DNA from: Lunularia cruciata
Taxonomy: Eukaryota; Streptophyta; Marchantiopsida; Lunulariales; Lunulariaceae
Direction: 5' to 3'
NCBI GenBank assembly: GCA_948567375.1
Contig: OX419761.1
Span: 17,424,501-17,488,500, forward strand
Length of the DNA stretch: 64,000 nucleotides
How positions within the stretch are numbered: the first letter of the stretch is position 1; every line of letters begins with the position of its first letter. The translations under genes and the position numbers were made by a program. The notes beneath the pieces were generated by a model that saw only the letters and a list, made by a program, of their open reading frames with translations, was not told where the DNA came from and searched no databases. Positions 47,584-57,059 of the stretch are shown here, in pieces.

Positions 47584-48685
47584 CACGTCCTCAACTCATT
47601 TATCTGGAGTTTCTAGATTCTTACAGACAAGCATCAATGCAAGGTTGCGAGAGAGGCACCAAGCTAAAATCTGAAGAGAACTCTGTGAAAAGTTTGTGAA
47701 GTTACCTGGAGATAACTTCATGAAAAGAAGGAACAACTATGTATCTTCATATTCGTTATTACTGCACTACGTGAAAGTAGCACAGAAGTTGTTGGTCTGG
47801 AAGGAAACAACTGAGCTGATTCTGGGAGTGAGGTCGGTGCCATGCTCATGCTCATCTTCAGCAGGAAGTGTATTGGTGACTTCATGGGATGAGACCGGTG
47901 AAGCATGATCATTGACTTATAATGTACAACAATAAATTCACGAGCATGGGTGCAATTCAGGTAGGCTGTAATGAACAGCACTAATGTAGTGGAGTTGGTG
48001 CATCATATTTCCCGCCGTTTGGGTCGGAGAGATGAGGTTAACAACAGAAAAAGTGAAGAGTGACGTTGATGATGGTTCTGTGCATGTGGGTGACTCCAAG
48101 ACAAAGAGCAGAACAGAAAGGGATTGGTACAGTCTGCTTATCAACTTGGTAGGAACGCCATCTCAAAGTCTATTATCACTGTTCAGTAAGTAACTCATAA
48201 AATTCAGGGTGCCTGCAGGGGCAACAACCAGTGCAGCGGTACCACGTTGCAATCTGTTTGAATTTGAAAACTCGCTCGCAATCTTGAAGGTCCGGTTTCT
48301 TTTGAGATAGTGAACTGTTGAGGAAGTCTCTCGTTCATGCAGATAGCGGACGACACACATGCACGGAACATGGTATTTCCAAAACAGTGGTCAAGATGGG
48401 AGTCTCATCCAGATGATCAATTCGGAAATACACCACGTCGTCTCCTTCATTTTGAAGTAGAATGTTATTTTGGTACATCCGCTTTACACCGCTTAGGAGG
48501 GTTGAGCTGGTCCTGACTACACAGCATGGATTGGTTCGTGATTGCCCTTATTTTGAAGATCTACTGTAGGGATTGTAGCCAGGGCATCGAGCTGACCAGA
48601 AATCTAGCCCATTCACCATAATGACTTTCAAGTGACACGATGTACCCGTTTTTCCTGCAGTCAAATGGACTTCAAGCCTAGATAA
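47584..48685. other. Region downstream of LRR gene C
   Basis: No gene is recognised. The final part presumably holds the 3' untranslated region of the minus-strand LRR gene C. Confidence 0.4.
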
Positions 48686-50446
48686 TTATGGAATGGAAGG
48701 AACAGGTCCTCTAAAGTTGTTCTTCGACAGATCGAGATAGGACAGCTGCGGAAGGTTCACTATGCTGGGAGGAACGGTTCCACACAGCTTGTTGCTAGAC
48801 AGATCGAGGTAATTCAGGGAAACACAATCACCAATGCTGCCGGGCAAATACCCCTTGAGACCATTTTTGGATAGATCCAAGTAGTAGAGGTTGGGGAACC
48901 CGGTGAGAAACGTTGCTGGCAGGGGCCCGGTAAGGACCGTATTCTGGAAGTCAAGTGTGCCAACGTTTCCTGTACCATTCAACGAGGTAGGTAATTTCGT
49001 GCAAAGGGGATTGTGGGAGATGTTGAGCGCATTGAGACTGGGAAGAGTGAGCAGTGAAGGGGGTATGACGCCCTTGAGCTGGTTCTTGGATATATCCAGA
49101 GCTCCTAGGTTTACCAACAATGACAACCAGGTGGGAAAATGTCCTTTCAGTCGGTTGGAGCCAATATTGAGCTGATTGAGTTGAGGATTTTCTGGACATT
49201 TGCCGATCTGCGCAACGCTGTTGAGACTGTTGTTACTGAGATCCACGCTGAAAGCATTAGCTGCTAAAGAAAGAGGAAAGCCCCCAGTGAAGTAGTTGTT
49301 AGCAGCATAGAATGCACTAATTGTGAACAGCGTATTGGGAATGGGGCCCGATAAGCTGTTGTTCTCGACGTCGATTAACAGATTGTTCTCAACCGGTACG
49401 TTGCCGAGCTCGGCTGGCAGTGGTCCATAGAGTTGGTTGTTGTTGAGCTGTAGACTAGATAGGCGAGGCAACGATCCCAGCTCTTTGGGAATGAAGCCTG
49501 TAAGGTTGTTGTGATGCAACGCCAAGGAAACTAGGCTGGTGCAGTTCTTAAGCGAACTAGGAATGCTTCCAGACAGGTAGTTGTTGACGGCAGCAAAATC
49601 TGTGAGTAGAGTCAACTTTGCCATTTCATCAGGGATGCTACCGGATAGCATGTTGTCGGAGAGCGAGAGAAGTTTCAAATTAGTCAAGTTGCCAATTGTC
49701 GGAGGAATTGGCCCAGAAAATCGGTTTTCTGCCAGGATCAGGCTTTTTAGATATGTGAATTCCCCAATCCAGGATGGCAGACTACCAGAGATGAAGTTTG
49801 ACTGGAGATTGAGCTCACGGATGCTCTTCATTGTGCCTAGACACGGAGGAAGGTCCCGGTTCAGCTCATTACCGATCACTTCCAGAACAGTAAGGTTTGC
49901 AAGCTTGCAAATTTCCGGGGGCAAGGAGCCATTCAGTTTTCCTTCAGCAATTTGAAAGTTTCGGAGGTCCTTCATATCACCGATCTCCGACGGGAGTGGC
50001 CCGGTGAAGTTGGGTTCCACCAGACGCATTTGAGTGAGAGAATGAAGTGATCCCCATGTGCTTGGGAACGGGCCGTTAAAGATGACTGCTTCGGTAATGA
50101 GATAGTTTAAAGAGCTAAGTCTCCCAAGGGCTGCACCAGCTACTCTTGAAATATTTGGCCGCGCAACCATGCCTGCTCCATCTAAATGATGTCGGCTCAG
50201 AAGGCGCACACCTCGCACACGACCCTTAAAGTTGCAATTCACTCCTTGCCAAGTACAGCAGCTCGTTTCTGCTTTCCAGGTGTCAACTAGACCAACCTCG
50301 TCGATAAAATCTGCTTTGAAATCCAGAAGTGCACTGCTGTCTCCTGCGTCACACTCACCCCTGCTGTTTCGAGCTTCCACAGCAACTGAGAACCAAAAGC
50401 ATGTGCAGATAAGAGCAGTCCAACACACCCTCTCCCATGATGCCAT
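48686..50446 (-). CDS. Secreted LRR-only protein (LRR gene C, divergent paralogue)
   Basis: This single-exon gene of 586 residues shares the architecture of genes A and B. A signal peptide covers about residues 8-24 (LICTCFWFSVAVEA). The LRRNT_2 cap has CDAGDSSALLDFK and CCTWQGVNC, and about twenty LRRs of the LxLxxNxLxGxIP class follow. It ends at GPVPSIP and TAA. It has no transmembrane segment or kinase. Identity to A and B is much lower than between A and B (by eye about half of positions), yet length and C-terminus are conserved, so the short LRR-only form is the real product and not a truncated receptor. The start lies in AAGATGGCA. It is outside the segmental duplication, so the local family arose in at least two steps. 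Confidence 0.93.
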   Translation of the reverse strand: MASWERVCWTALICTCFWFSVAVEARNSRGECDAGDSSALLDFKADFIDEVGLVDTWKAETSCCTWQGVNCNFKGRVRGVRLLSRHHLDGAGMVARPNISRVAGAALGRLSSLNYLITEAVIFNGPFPSTWGSLHSLTQMRLVEPNFTGPLPSEIGDMKDLRNFQIAEGKLNGSLPPEICKLANLTVLEVIGNELNRDLPPCLGTMKSIRELNLQSNFISGSLPSWIGEFTYLKSLILAENRFSGPIPPTIGNLTNLKLLSLSDNMLSGSIPDEMAKLTLLTDFAAVNNYLSGSIPSSLKNCTSLVSLALHHNNLTGFIPKELGSLPRLSSLQLNNNQLYGPLPAELGNVPVENNLLIDVENNSLSGPIPNTLFTISAFYAANNYFTGGFPLSLAANAFSVDLSNNSLNSVAQIGKCPENPQLNQLNIGSNRLKGHFPTWLSLLVNLGALDISKNQLKGVIPPSLLTLPSLNALNISHNPLCTKLPTSLNGTGNVGTLDFQNTVLTGPLPATFLTGFPNLYYLDLSKNGLKGYLPGSIGDCVSLNYLDLSSNKLCGTVPPSIVNLPQLSYLDLSKNNFRGPVPSIP

Positions 50447-51679
50447 CTTTCTAAGCCCCTGAGAGGAACTTGAGAGCCTGCAGGCTCACCCCACTCGATT
50501 GATCAGTAAATGTTCGACTGCAATCTTCCTGCATGAGATGGATCAACCAACTCACCGCAGATGGTAGCCGTCAGTTTCAGCATCAAGTACACTGTTGTCA
50601 AGAAGAAACATGGAATCTATGCACTTTGTGCATTAAAGCGCATTTTGAGCACGAAAACGCCCTTGGTAGAAGTTCCTGAGTAGGATCTTCAATGCAAGCT
50701 TAAGTAAAAGAACTTCAGTACTTTCTGTTCGGCACTGCCCGAGCATATGTTGGCTTAAGTAAAAAACTTTCGATAACGAAACTACCAAACTCAGCAGCCA
50801 CAAACGAGACTTTACCTTCCTGAGCTCAGCTACCTTAGGAAATCAGCTCAAAAGATATGGATGTCGACCGAAGAACATGAACAAATGATTGCGGTACTCT
50901 TATAGAGTTCTGCTATCTCTTATAGTTCGTGGTCCTGCTGAAGAACATCCAAGCCCGGAGGCCTTGCACCAGTGGCAACCAGTTCCTGCTACATGAGTCG
51001 AAGACACAGCAATGACTTTGGGCAGAGTTTGAAACTTCGGATTCGGCTAGAGCCTGAGAGAAGAAGAAACAGTTACTTGCAGTGAATGCAGCAGACTGAG
51101 GTATGTATGTGTCCATGTATCCACCCAATCTTGCAGCTGAGTAGTGAGATCGCATATGCAAATACCCAAAAGTATTGCTTGAAAGAGACTAAAGTGTCGC
51201 ACCAAGGAGCCGTGAGCACATCGACTGTGTATCTGTTCCGTGCTGGTAGGACACTGGGCCTGTATTTAAGAGAAGCATGTGACATCGACTGCATACGGTC
51301 CCTGAAGTGCTATAACCCCTCTTGAAACAATCTAAATTTTGCAATGCTCCCACGAGCTATGTCAAATCGGCCAGTGCCCATGATATAGACCACTCCCAAT
51401 AATTCTGGTTTTCTTGCTGACGACTGGTACTGCAATGTCAGACCACTAACTAGATAAGCAGACATAAACTGCCTGCTTGTCCAGCTGGTGCAAGTGAGGA
51501 ACGTGCTGCCTGGAAGTCAAGATTTACTTTGAGCGTGATTGTAATCGACCCTTGTGCAATTTCGCGGTCTTACTAAAACTCTTCAAGATTGGCCTGAGGT
51601 AATAGAACATTGCGCAACATCTCTTCCATGGCTCCGCTACACGCGGTAATCGTAAGAGGATGCTTTTAATGCTGCTTCT
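50447..51679. other. Upstream region of LRR gene C
   Basis: This is the presumed promoter of gene C. It shows no obvious similarity to the region upstream of genes A and B. No other gene is recognised. Confidence 0.4.
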
Positions 51680-51838
51680 CTCGCACCTTGGGAACCCTGC
51701 ATCATCTCAAGTGCACAATCATCAGAACCTTTTGGCCAAAAACTCCATTTTGAAACAACTCGCACCTTGGGAACCTTGCAGCATCATCTCAAGTGCACAA
51801 TCATCAAAACTAATCGGCTAAAATCTCCATTTTGAAAT
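51680..51838. repeat. Tandem duplication, about 80 bp
   Basis: Two direct units begin CTCGCACCTTGGGAACC and end TCCATTTTGAAA. They differ at a few bases and by a 3 bp indel. Confidence 0.9.
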
Positions 51839-51969
51839 ACATGACCATGTACTATATGGCTTTCATTACTTCTTAGGAAACAGTAATAGAATCAACTTCA
51901 CTTCATTTGGTGGTGGTGAATTTTGCTGAGAGCTAAGATGACTGGACTCAATAACTGTTGAGCTATGCA

Positions 51970-52545
51970 CGCCCAAGTCCAGCCTACAGACCTTTTAGTG
52001 TATGTTGTGGTTACGGACCTTATGCATGATACAGTTTTGTTTTGGAGGGAGTGAGTACCCATCCCCCTGGATTGGCAACGAGTGCAACAGCAGTTCATAA
52101 GGTCTCCAAGTATAGGGGTATGCAACGAGGTCACATCTTGGTTCCTCTAGGCTTGGAGTTATATGAAGTGATGGACATGGTGTCCAGACACATTTATAAA
52201 GGAGTGTGCGAGAGTTTTTCAAGTTAGGTGCCATGGGTGCCATTCTCACTCTCATACTTTGTATCATATTTTAGACATGTGTGTCTGTGGCTCTACATAG
52301 AGCAATGGCTGGTACAATTCATAAGAGAGCACTCACATTAGTAGATTCTTCTTTGGATGCTCACTTTGTTTGTACACTGTACAACTTGCATAGCTCAGGA
52401 ATCTTATATGAAATAGGGCAGATTTCTCCTATCTACTCTATTGGGGCTTAGCCCTTTTTTACCTATTTTGTTTCACCCTTGTCCGGTTTGATGGAGTCTT
52501 CACCATCCCTCGCGTTTTCTACCTGGTCACCCTTTCCATTCCCAC
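51970..52545 (+). mobile_element. R4 LINE 3' fragment
   Basis: The plus strand encodes the R4 C-terminal text KVSKYRGMQRGHILVPLGLE (about 52106-52165) and then the tail with ATTGGGGCTTAGCCC (52440) and CCGGTTTGATGGAGTCTT, ending CTGGTCACC. The same order is found on the minus strand at 57060-57620. The coding part has stops and the 5' part of the element is missing. Confidence 0.8.
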
Positions 52546-52559
52546 TATTAATCTCAAAG

Positions 52560-52670
52560 GAAAAAGGCGACCGTGCATAGTACCAAGAAGGATGGGAAAC
52601 TGTACAAGAATGAGCCATAAGGGGTAAAATAGGGCTAAGCCCCAATAGTCTCGGTACGATAAAGTTTTAG
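52560..52670 (-). mobile_element. R4 LINE tail with 8 bp TSD, inverted beside another copy
   Basis: The minus strand gives TATTGGGGCTTAGCCC, then CCCATCCTTCTTGG and CACGGTCGCC. The 8-mer TCTCAAAG at 52552-52559 and 52671-52678 is the target duplication. The 3' end faces the 3' end of the adjacent plus-strand R4 fragment, so the two tails form an inverted pair of about 100 bp per arm. Confidence 0.82.
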
Positions 52671-52813
52671 TCTCAAAGTGAATTGTCTAATGCACGTTTA
52701 CTCCTCTTCATTACACTAATGAAGATGACAAAACGCTAGGCATTTTGTGGAAAGATAAATTCATTGGGCCCACATGAACAATAATAGTTAACACTGACGA
52801 GAAAACCCAGAAC

Positions 52814-52886
52814 CGACCATGCTGGGGATCGAACCCAGAATCTCTAGCTCCGTAGGCTAGCGCCTTATCCATTGGGCCACACGGTC
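52814..52886 (-). tRNA. tRNA-Arg (ACG)
   Basis: The cloverleaf is complete over 73 nt. The acceptor GACCGTG pairs with CATGGTC (one G-U), with discriminator G. The D-arm box is TGGCCCAATGG, the anticodon stem CTAGC/GCTAG holds loop CTACGGA, and the T-arm contains GGTTCGATCCC. No intron is present. AAAA on the plus strand at 52802-52805 gives a TTTT terminator about 8 nt downstream. The tRNA-Asn gene lies 8 nt upstream in the same orientation. Confidence 0.97.
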
Positions 52887-52894
52887 TAAGATCT

Positions 52895-52918
52895 CGCTAG
52901 CAGGAGGGGTCGAACCTC

Positions 52919-52951
<33 letters not shown>

Positions 52952-52968
52952 AACTGAGCTATGCCAGC
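52895..52968 (-). tRNA. tRNA-Asn (GTT)
   Basis: The complete cloverleaf has 74 nt. The acceptor GCTGGCA pairs with TGCTAGC, with discriminator G. The D-arm is TAGCTCAGTTGG, the anticodon stem TGTGG/CCACA encloses CTGTTAA, and the T-arm contains GGTTCGACCCC. There is no T-run in the 8 nt before tRNA-Arg, so Pol III could read through into tRNA-Arg and make a dicistronic precursor. Confidence 0.97.
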
Positions 52969-52999
52969 TTCTGATGTAGGCTTGCGCATCTTCTTATAT

Positions 53000-53790
53000 C
53001 TTGCATAGCCCAAGCTCTTGTATTTGAGCTCTGGCACAACACTCGTTCCGTTCCCTTCCCTCCGAGGTCTCCACATGTTTCCCTTTGGGTAATTCAACAC
53101 TGCTTATAAGTCGGGGCACTCTGAAGGGATGAAGCTAATCAGCTGTTCTATATTTCCTGAAGTGAAGAGGAGTCGCAACAGTAAGAAAGAAGCAAGAAAG
53201 AAAAAGCCTCCAAACCCTCTAGTAGCAAAGACTCTTACGGTTTTACGGGGAACTTGTAGCTTCTCTATATCTCGATGGGAACTCTTATTATAATAACTAG
53301 AAAGTTTGTACTCTGAAACCTGTTCTGAGGAACACGAAACCTGATTTGCTTTGCGGCAAAATGTGTTGACCACAGTGGTCCGTACCTCACCTGCCACAGA
53401 TGAGAGTTCGTGGGACCCAGCAACTACTCGGCTGTTGGAGAGACAACTTGAACATCTATTACGTCTTTGGTTTAGAGGGACACGCAGTAATGACGAAACT
53501 CATGACGAAAGGAACAGGTTCTCAGAGTAAAATCTACAAAGGGATTTAGGAATGGACATAGTCATCCTCAATGTTTTAGTTCCGAATGGGATGGACATAC
53601 TCATCCCGAATGGTTTCTCTGAAGATACTGAGGCGGTATACTCAACGTGTACATAACCCCGCCAGGGTTGTGTACACGTTGTCGTGCTACCGGGAAGTCG
53701 GTTATTCCATATCCATAGACCACCGTGCGCGAGCTGAAAGCTACAAACAGGCAATGGGTAATGAACAAAAATATTTAATTGCATATCGGA
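53000..53790. other. Intergenic DNA between tRNA genes
   Basis: No gene is supported. The minus strand has a 97-codon open frame (53104-53397) with a hydrophobic stretch FFFLASFLLLRLLF, but it has no recognisable family and no conserved copy. Confidence 0.4.
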
Positions 53791-53960
53791 ATGTGCGAGA
53801 AAACAAGAAGAGAAATGAGTAATGAAAAAATTTTCATGTTTGAGGTCCTCTTGGGGCGGGAGACACAGAATGTCGGAAATGTCCGAGAAAACAAGAGAAA
53901 TGGGTAATGAAGAAATTTTCAAGTTGAGGTTCTCCTGGGGCGAGACACAGAAAGTGGGCA
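53791..53960. repeat. Tandem duplication, about 85 bp
   Basis: Two direct units begin AATGTGCGAGAAAACAAG and AATGTCCGAGAAAACAAG, and each passes through TTGGGGCGGGAGACACAGA or a close variant. They lie directly 3' of the tRNA-Glu gene. Confidence 0.9.
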
Positions 53961-54015
53961 GTGTGCATTTCCGAGAGATAGAAAAAGGTAGTCTGATTCC
54001 TCGGGAGCGTAACTT

Positions 54016-54088
54016 TTCCGTTGCCGGGACTCGAACCCGGGTCGCTCGGGTGAGAGCCGAGTATCCTAACCATCTAGACTACAACGGA
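54016..54088 (-). tRNA. tRNA-Glu (CTC)
   Basis: The complete cloverleaf has 73 nt. The acceptor TCCGTTG pairs with CAACGGA, with discriminator A. The D-arm is TAGTCTAGATGG, the anticodon stem CTCGG/CCGAG encloses CTCTCAC, and the T-arm contains GGGTTCGAGTCCC. AAAAA at 53982-53986 gives a TTTTT terminator about 30 nt downstream. Confidence 0.97.
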
Positions 54089-54551
54089 TGATGCCAACAC
54101 TCATCATAATAACATAACTAAAAGTTATAGAATTTTACGTCAAGGTCCAGAGCTAGATCCGCCCTTGAATATTGGAAATACTCAGGAGTTTATGCATAAA
54201 GGAGAAATAATGTACCGTTAAGACATGAAACTACTTGTGGGGTACTTCTTAACTCCACAATCAACATGGTGTTGTTTGGAAGTATTGTCAGACACAATAT
54301 TTTCTTCGGAAAACTAGTCGATAAGATTAGATTCTTTGCACCGTCAGAATCGGTATTTAGGATCACCTTTCGTGAACAAGTTACAAATACTTCCAAACGA
54401 GCACACATCATATCAGCTTGTTCACTATATCCTCGCGGAAAACGGAAATTACACTGAGATAGTGAATCCTAAAACTAGACAACTTTGGCCAGGCCAGGTT
54501 ATCTCAAAGAGTGTTAAAAGGCGGTACATAATCTTCCCAGCGAGCGCAACA

Positions 54552-54687
54552 TTTCCGTGGCCGGAACCTCGAACCTCCAGAGGTACTTCAACGGAACTCG
54601 GCTTTCACCCGAATTCCGGCAAACCCGAGTTCCGTTGCCGAAACTCGGGTGAAAGCCGGGTACTCTAACCATCAAGATTATAACGCA
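54552..54687 (-). pseudogene. Rearranged tRNA-Glu pseudogene
   Basis: Pieces of the nearby tRNA-Glu (CTC) occur here in the same orientation. A 3' end piece with GGTTCGAGGTTCCGG lies near 54552-54577. A longer piece at 54630-54687 retains the D-arm, GGCTTTCACCCGAG and GCAACGGAA but lacks most of the T-arm. The acceptor stem cannot form properly. It is a partial, duplicated tRNA relic. Confidence 0.8.
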
Positions 54688-54958
54688 TTCATGTTCCTCC
54701 GGGAGCCACAAAGAAGTGCTTCCAGACTCTAGGCAAGCCCTAGATGCAACCGCCATCAGTTCCTGGTTTAGGCACAACTTTTTCCCGTCCGGCGAAACAC
54801 CTGGTATGCGTTGAGCCCTCCAAATCCCAAGCACATTTCCTCTTCACTTTGGTACAAGCGTTATTCAACTGTGACGACTTGGAGGCAATAATATGTCCAG
54901 ACGAGAAATTAAAGATGATAATATAGCTAAATAGACTTCTTGATCGCTCCAAGCAGCA

Positions 54959-55040
54959 GTCAATTTGGCCGAGTGGTTAAGGCGACAGACTTGAAATCTG
55001 TTGGGCATTGCCCGCGCAGGTTCGAACCCTGCAGTTGACG
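54959..55040 (+). tRNA. tRNA-Ser (TGA)
   Basis: This class II tRNA has 82 nt. The acceptor GTCAATT pairs with AGTTGAC, with discriminator G. The D-arm is TGGCCGAGTGG, the anticodon stem ACAGA/TCTGT encloses CTTGAAA, a long variable arm TGGGCATTGCCCGC follows, and the T-arm holds GGTTCGAACCC. A TTTT terminator lies at 55047-55050. Confidence 0.97.
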
Positions 55041-55051
55041 TTACCGTTTTG

Positions 55052-55223
55052 ATTACCAAGAGAATCTCTGAAAATAGAATGATTTCCGAAACCCTTGAAG
55101 AATTTCACTGACCTTGTACACCAAACGAATAGGGTTTAGGGTTACCAAGAGAATCTCTGAAAATAGAATGATTTCCGAAATCCTTGAAGAAATTTCACTG
55201 ACCTTGTACACCAAACGAATAGC
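55052..55223. repeat. Tandem duplication, about 89 bp, with telomere-like junction
   Basis: Two direct units (about 55053-55132 and 55142-55223) share TTACCAAGAGAATCTCTGAA and ACCTTGTACACCAAACGAAT. The junction reads AGGGTTTAGGGTTA, two units of the plant telomere motif TTTAGGG. The first unit starts right after the tRNA-Ser terminator. Confidence 0.92.
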
Positions 55224-55665
55224 GAATGCAGTGAAAAGAGCGATGCGTTCATGTCCCAGATCTAGGTCTCGTACTTCACGTTTCTTTCTTGCCCTCATGA
55301 CCAGCAATTGTGTAAATTATGTTGATAATATCGGACGGCCCGGGTGCTGGTGAACGATTTCTATGCAATGCTCTGGCAGGTCGACGCATACTACTATAAG
55401 AGTGGTGAAACACAGAGGTAAGGCGTTGTGGAAAAAAGATGCAGTTCTTTCCCAGGTGTCGGTCGCACTCTTGACGTAGTCGTCAGGTACTCTAACTCCA
55501 TATTTGTAAATGGAGTGTAGATCCTGTAGCATACCACCACCAACCAAACAGATTTTGCTTAGAAGCGTGCTCACGGAATGCACTTCAGAAACATTGATCG
55601 CGATAATATCAAGCTCTCCAGGGGAATCCAAGGGACCTCTCGTTTACGTTGAGCAAAACCGTACG

Positions 55666-55739
55666 TGGCCCATACAGGTCTCGAACCTGTGACCTTCGCG
55701 TTATTAGCACGACGCTCTAACCAGCTGAGCTAATAGGCC
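55666..55739 (-). tRNA. tRNA-Ile (AAT)
   Basis: The complete cloverleaf has 74 nt. The acceptor GGCCTAT pairs with ATGGGCC, with discriminator A. The D-arm is TAGCTCAGCTGG, the anticodon stem TCGTG/CGCGA encloses CTAATAA, and the T-arm contains GGTTCGAGACC. AAAA at 55655-55658 gives a TTTT terminator about 8 nt downstream. Confidence 0.97.
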
Positions 55740-57055
55740 ATGCGTCTGTTAGACTCAAGTGACTCCTAGCTAACCCGACCCTTCGTCACACTAGAGGGCA
55801 AGAGCCAGCACTCTCGTAAGAGGATTCGCATGTAGAGGAGATCTGAAGATTCTTGGAGGGCAGGGTATGGAAGTCGGCAAGGTTTATGTAGACACGAAAG
55901 CTTGGGTTGAATTTCAGTGTAGCTTTAACACAGATGATCTCCTATTACGACTGTGCTACGATGTGCAGAGCGCAAACATGTCTTGCAGGCCTTCAACCGA
56001 CTTTGTTCTAAACAATTTAATGGACTGAAATACGGCTACGAGAGAAGGTAAAAGCAGCTCCACTAGAACCATGTGATGCAAAAGTCAAATCAAACTACTT
56101 GTTCCAAGAAAGAAAGAAAGACAACTCACCGGAGAAGACAAGCTGAAACGATGCGATCAATAGAGCAGATGTGCAAAACCGATAGGAGAGCCACTGTGAT
56201 TACTCGGAGCTACTCGTCACGTTCGTGGAATCGATACGTCAGTCCACTGCCTGGCGATTGTCGTGCTGTATACCAAAAGCTTCGTTGCAACCAAGTTAAG
56301 TGGGAGACAGTGTCGCGACCCTGCACATGGATTGCGTGCACTCCCTTCAGTTTCAATTACGAATGGCGAATGAACTATTCGAGCCCTGAGTTGCCAGCCG
56401 AGAAAGATTGAACATCCATCGCGAGTAGAAACACAAAGACCAGAGCCAAGCTTGAGGAGAACTTAATAGTATAGCAGCTGTGCAGTGGTGGCCGTGTTTT
56501 GCCAGAAAATTGCCGGTCAAGTTAGAGTTAATGAGCGGGAGTAGGACCTGTGAGAATCCTGCGTGCAGTAATCCTCAAGCCTTTGGGACCGAGCACAGAA
56601 ACGAAGACGTATCCTCATCATTGTGGTCACTCACAGTAAAGTCACTTCCTTTTATCTGAAAGCAAATTGTATGGACGACCGCCATAAACTCTTGCTAATA
56701 CTGAGGACAAGGATACTTCACTGTTTGGAGAACTGAACAATCAATCTACCTGCGCATGGTCCCGAAATAGGGGTTAACGAAGGTCTGATGATACAAACTA
56801 GTTTCCCTAAATCCTCAACAAATCGACTGTTCCATGGTTGTTTTCACCCGACTCTACTCTTTCTCAAGAAGCTTCGAAGACGAGTAATGCCGCAGTAATT
56901 ACTAGTTTTGCCGCCATACTTCAGCCGCATACTTCACTAGCATGCGGTTTAAATTTGTGAAACGTCACGTGTTCAACATACCGTGGAAAGACCCTCGTCC
57001 ATTAATGCGTCGCAGGTCACAGTGATTCACTCATCCTCAAGGATCTTTTAAAAAA
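55740..57055. other. Intergenic DNA, nothing recognised
   Basis: No gene or repeat was identified. A 112-codon open frame at 56073-56411 lacks any family feature and is not supported by a second copy. Confidence 0.4.
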
Positions 57056-57059
57056 AGAA

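Noticed and set aside
53104-53397. 97-codon minus-strand open frame with a hydrophobic segment
   Set aside because: No recognisable domain, no second conserved copy, and it lies in DNA with many local duplications. It could be chance.
55317-55631. 104-codon minus-strand open frame near the tRNA-Ile gene
   Set aside because: No family motif or supporting context; length alone is not enough in this sequence.
56073-56411. 112-codon plus-strand open frame
   Set aside because: Composition looks like random translation (many Arg, Thr and Cys with no blocks), and no neighbour or repeat supports it.
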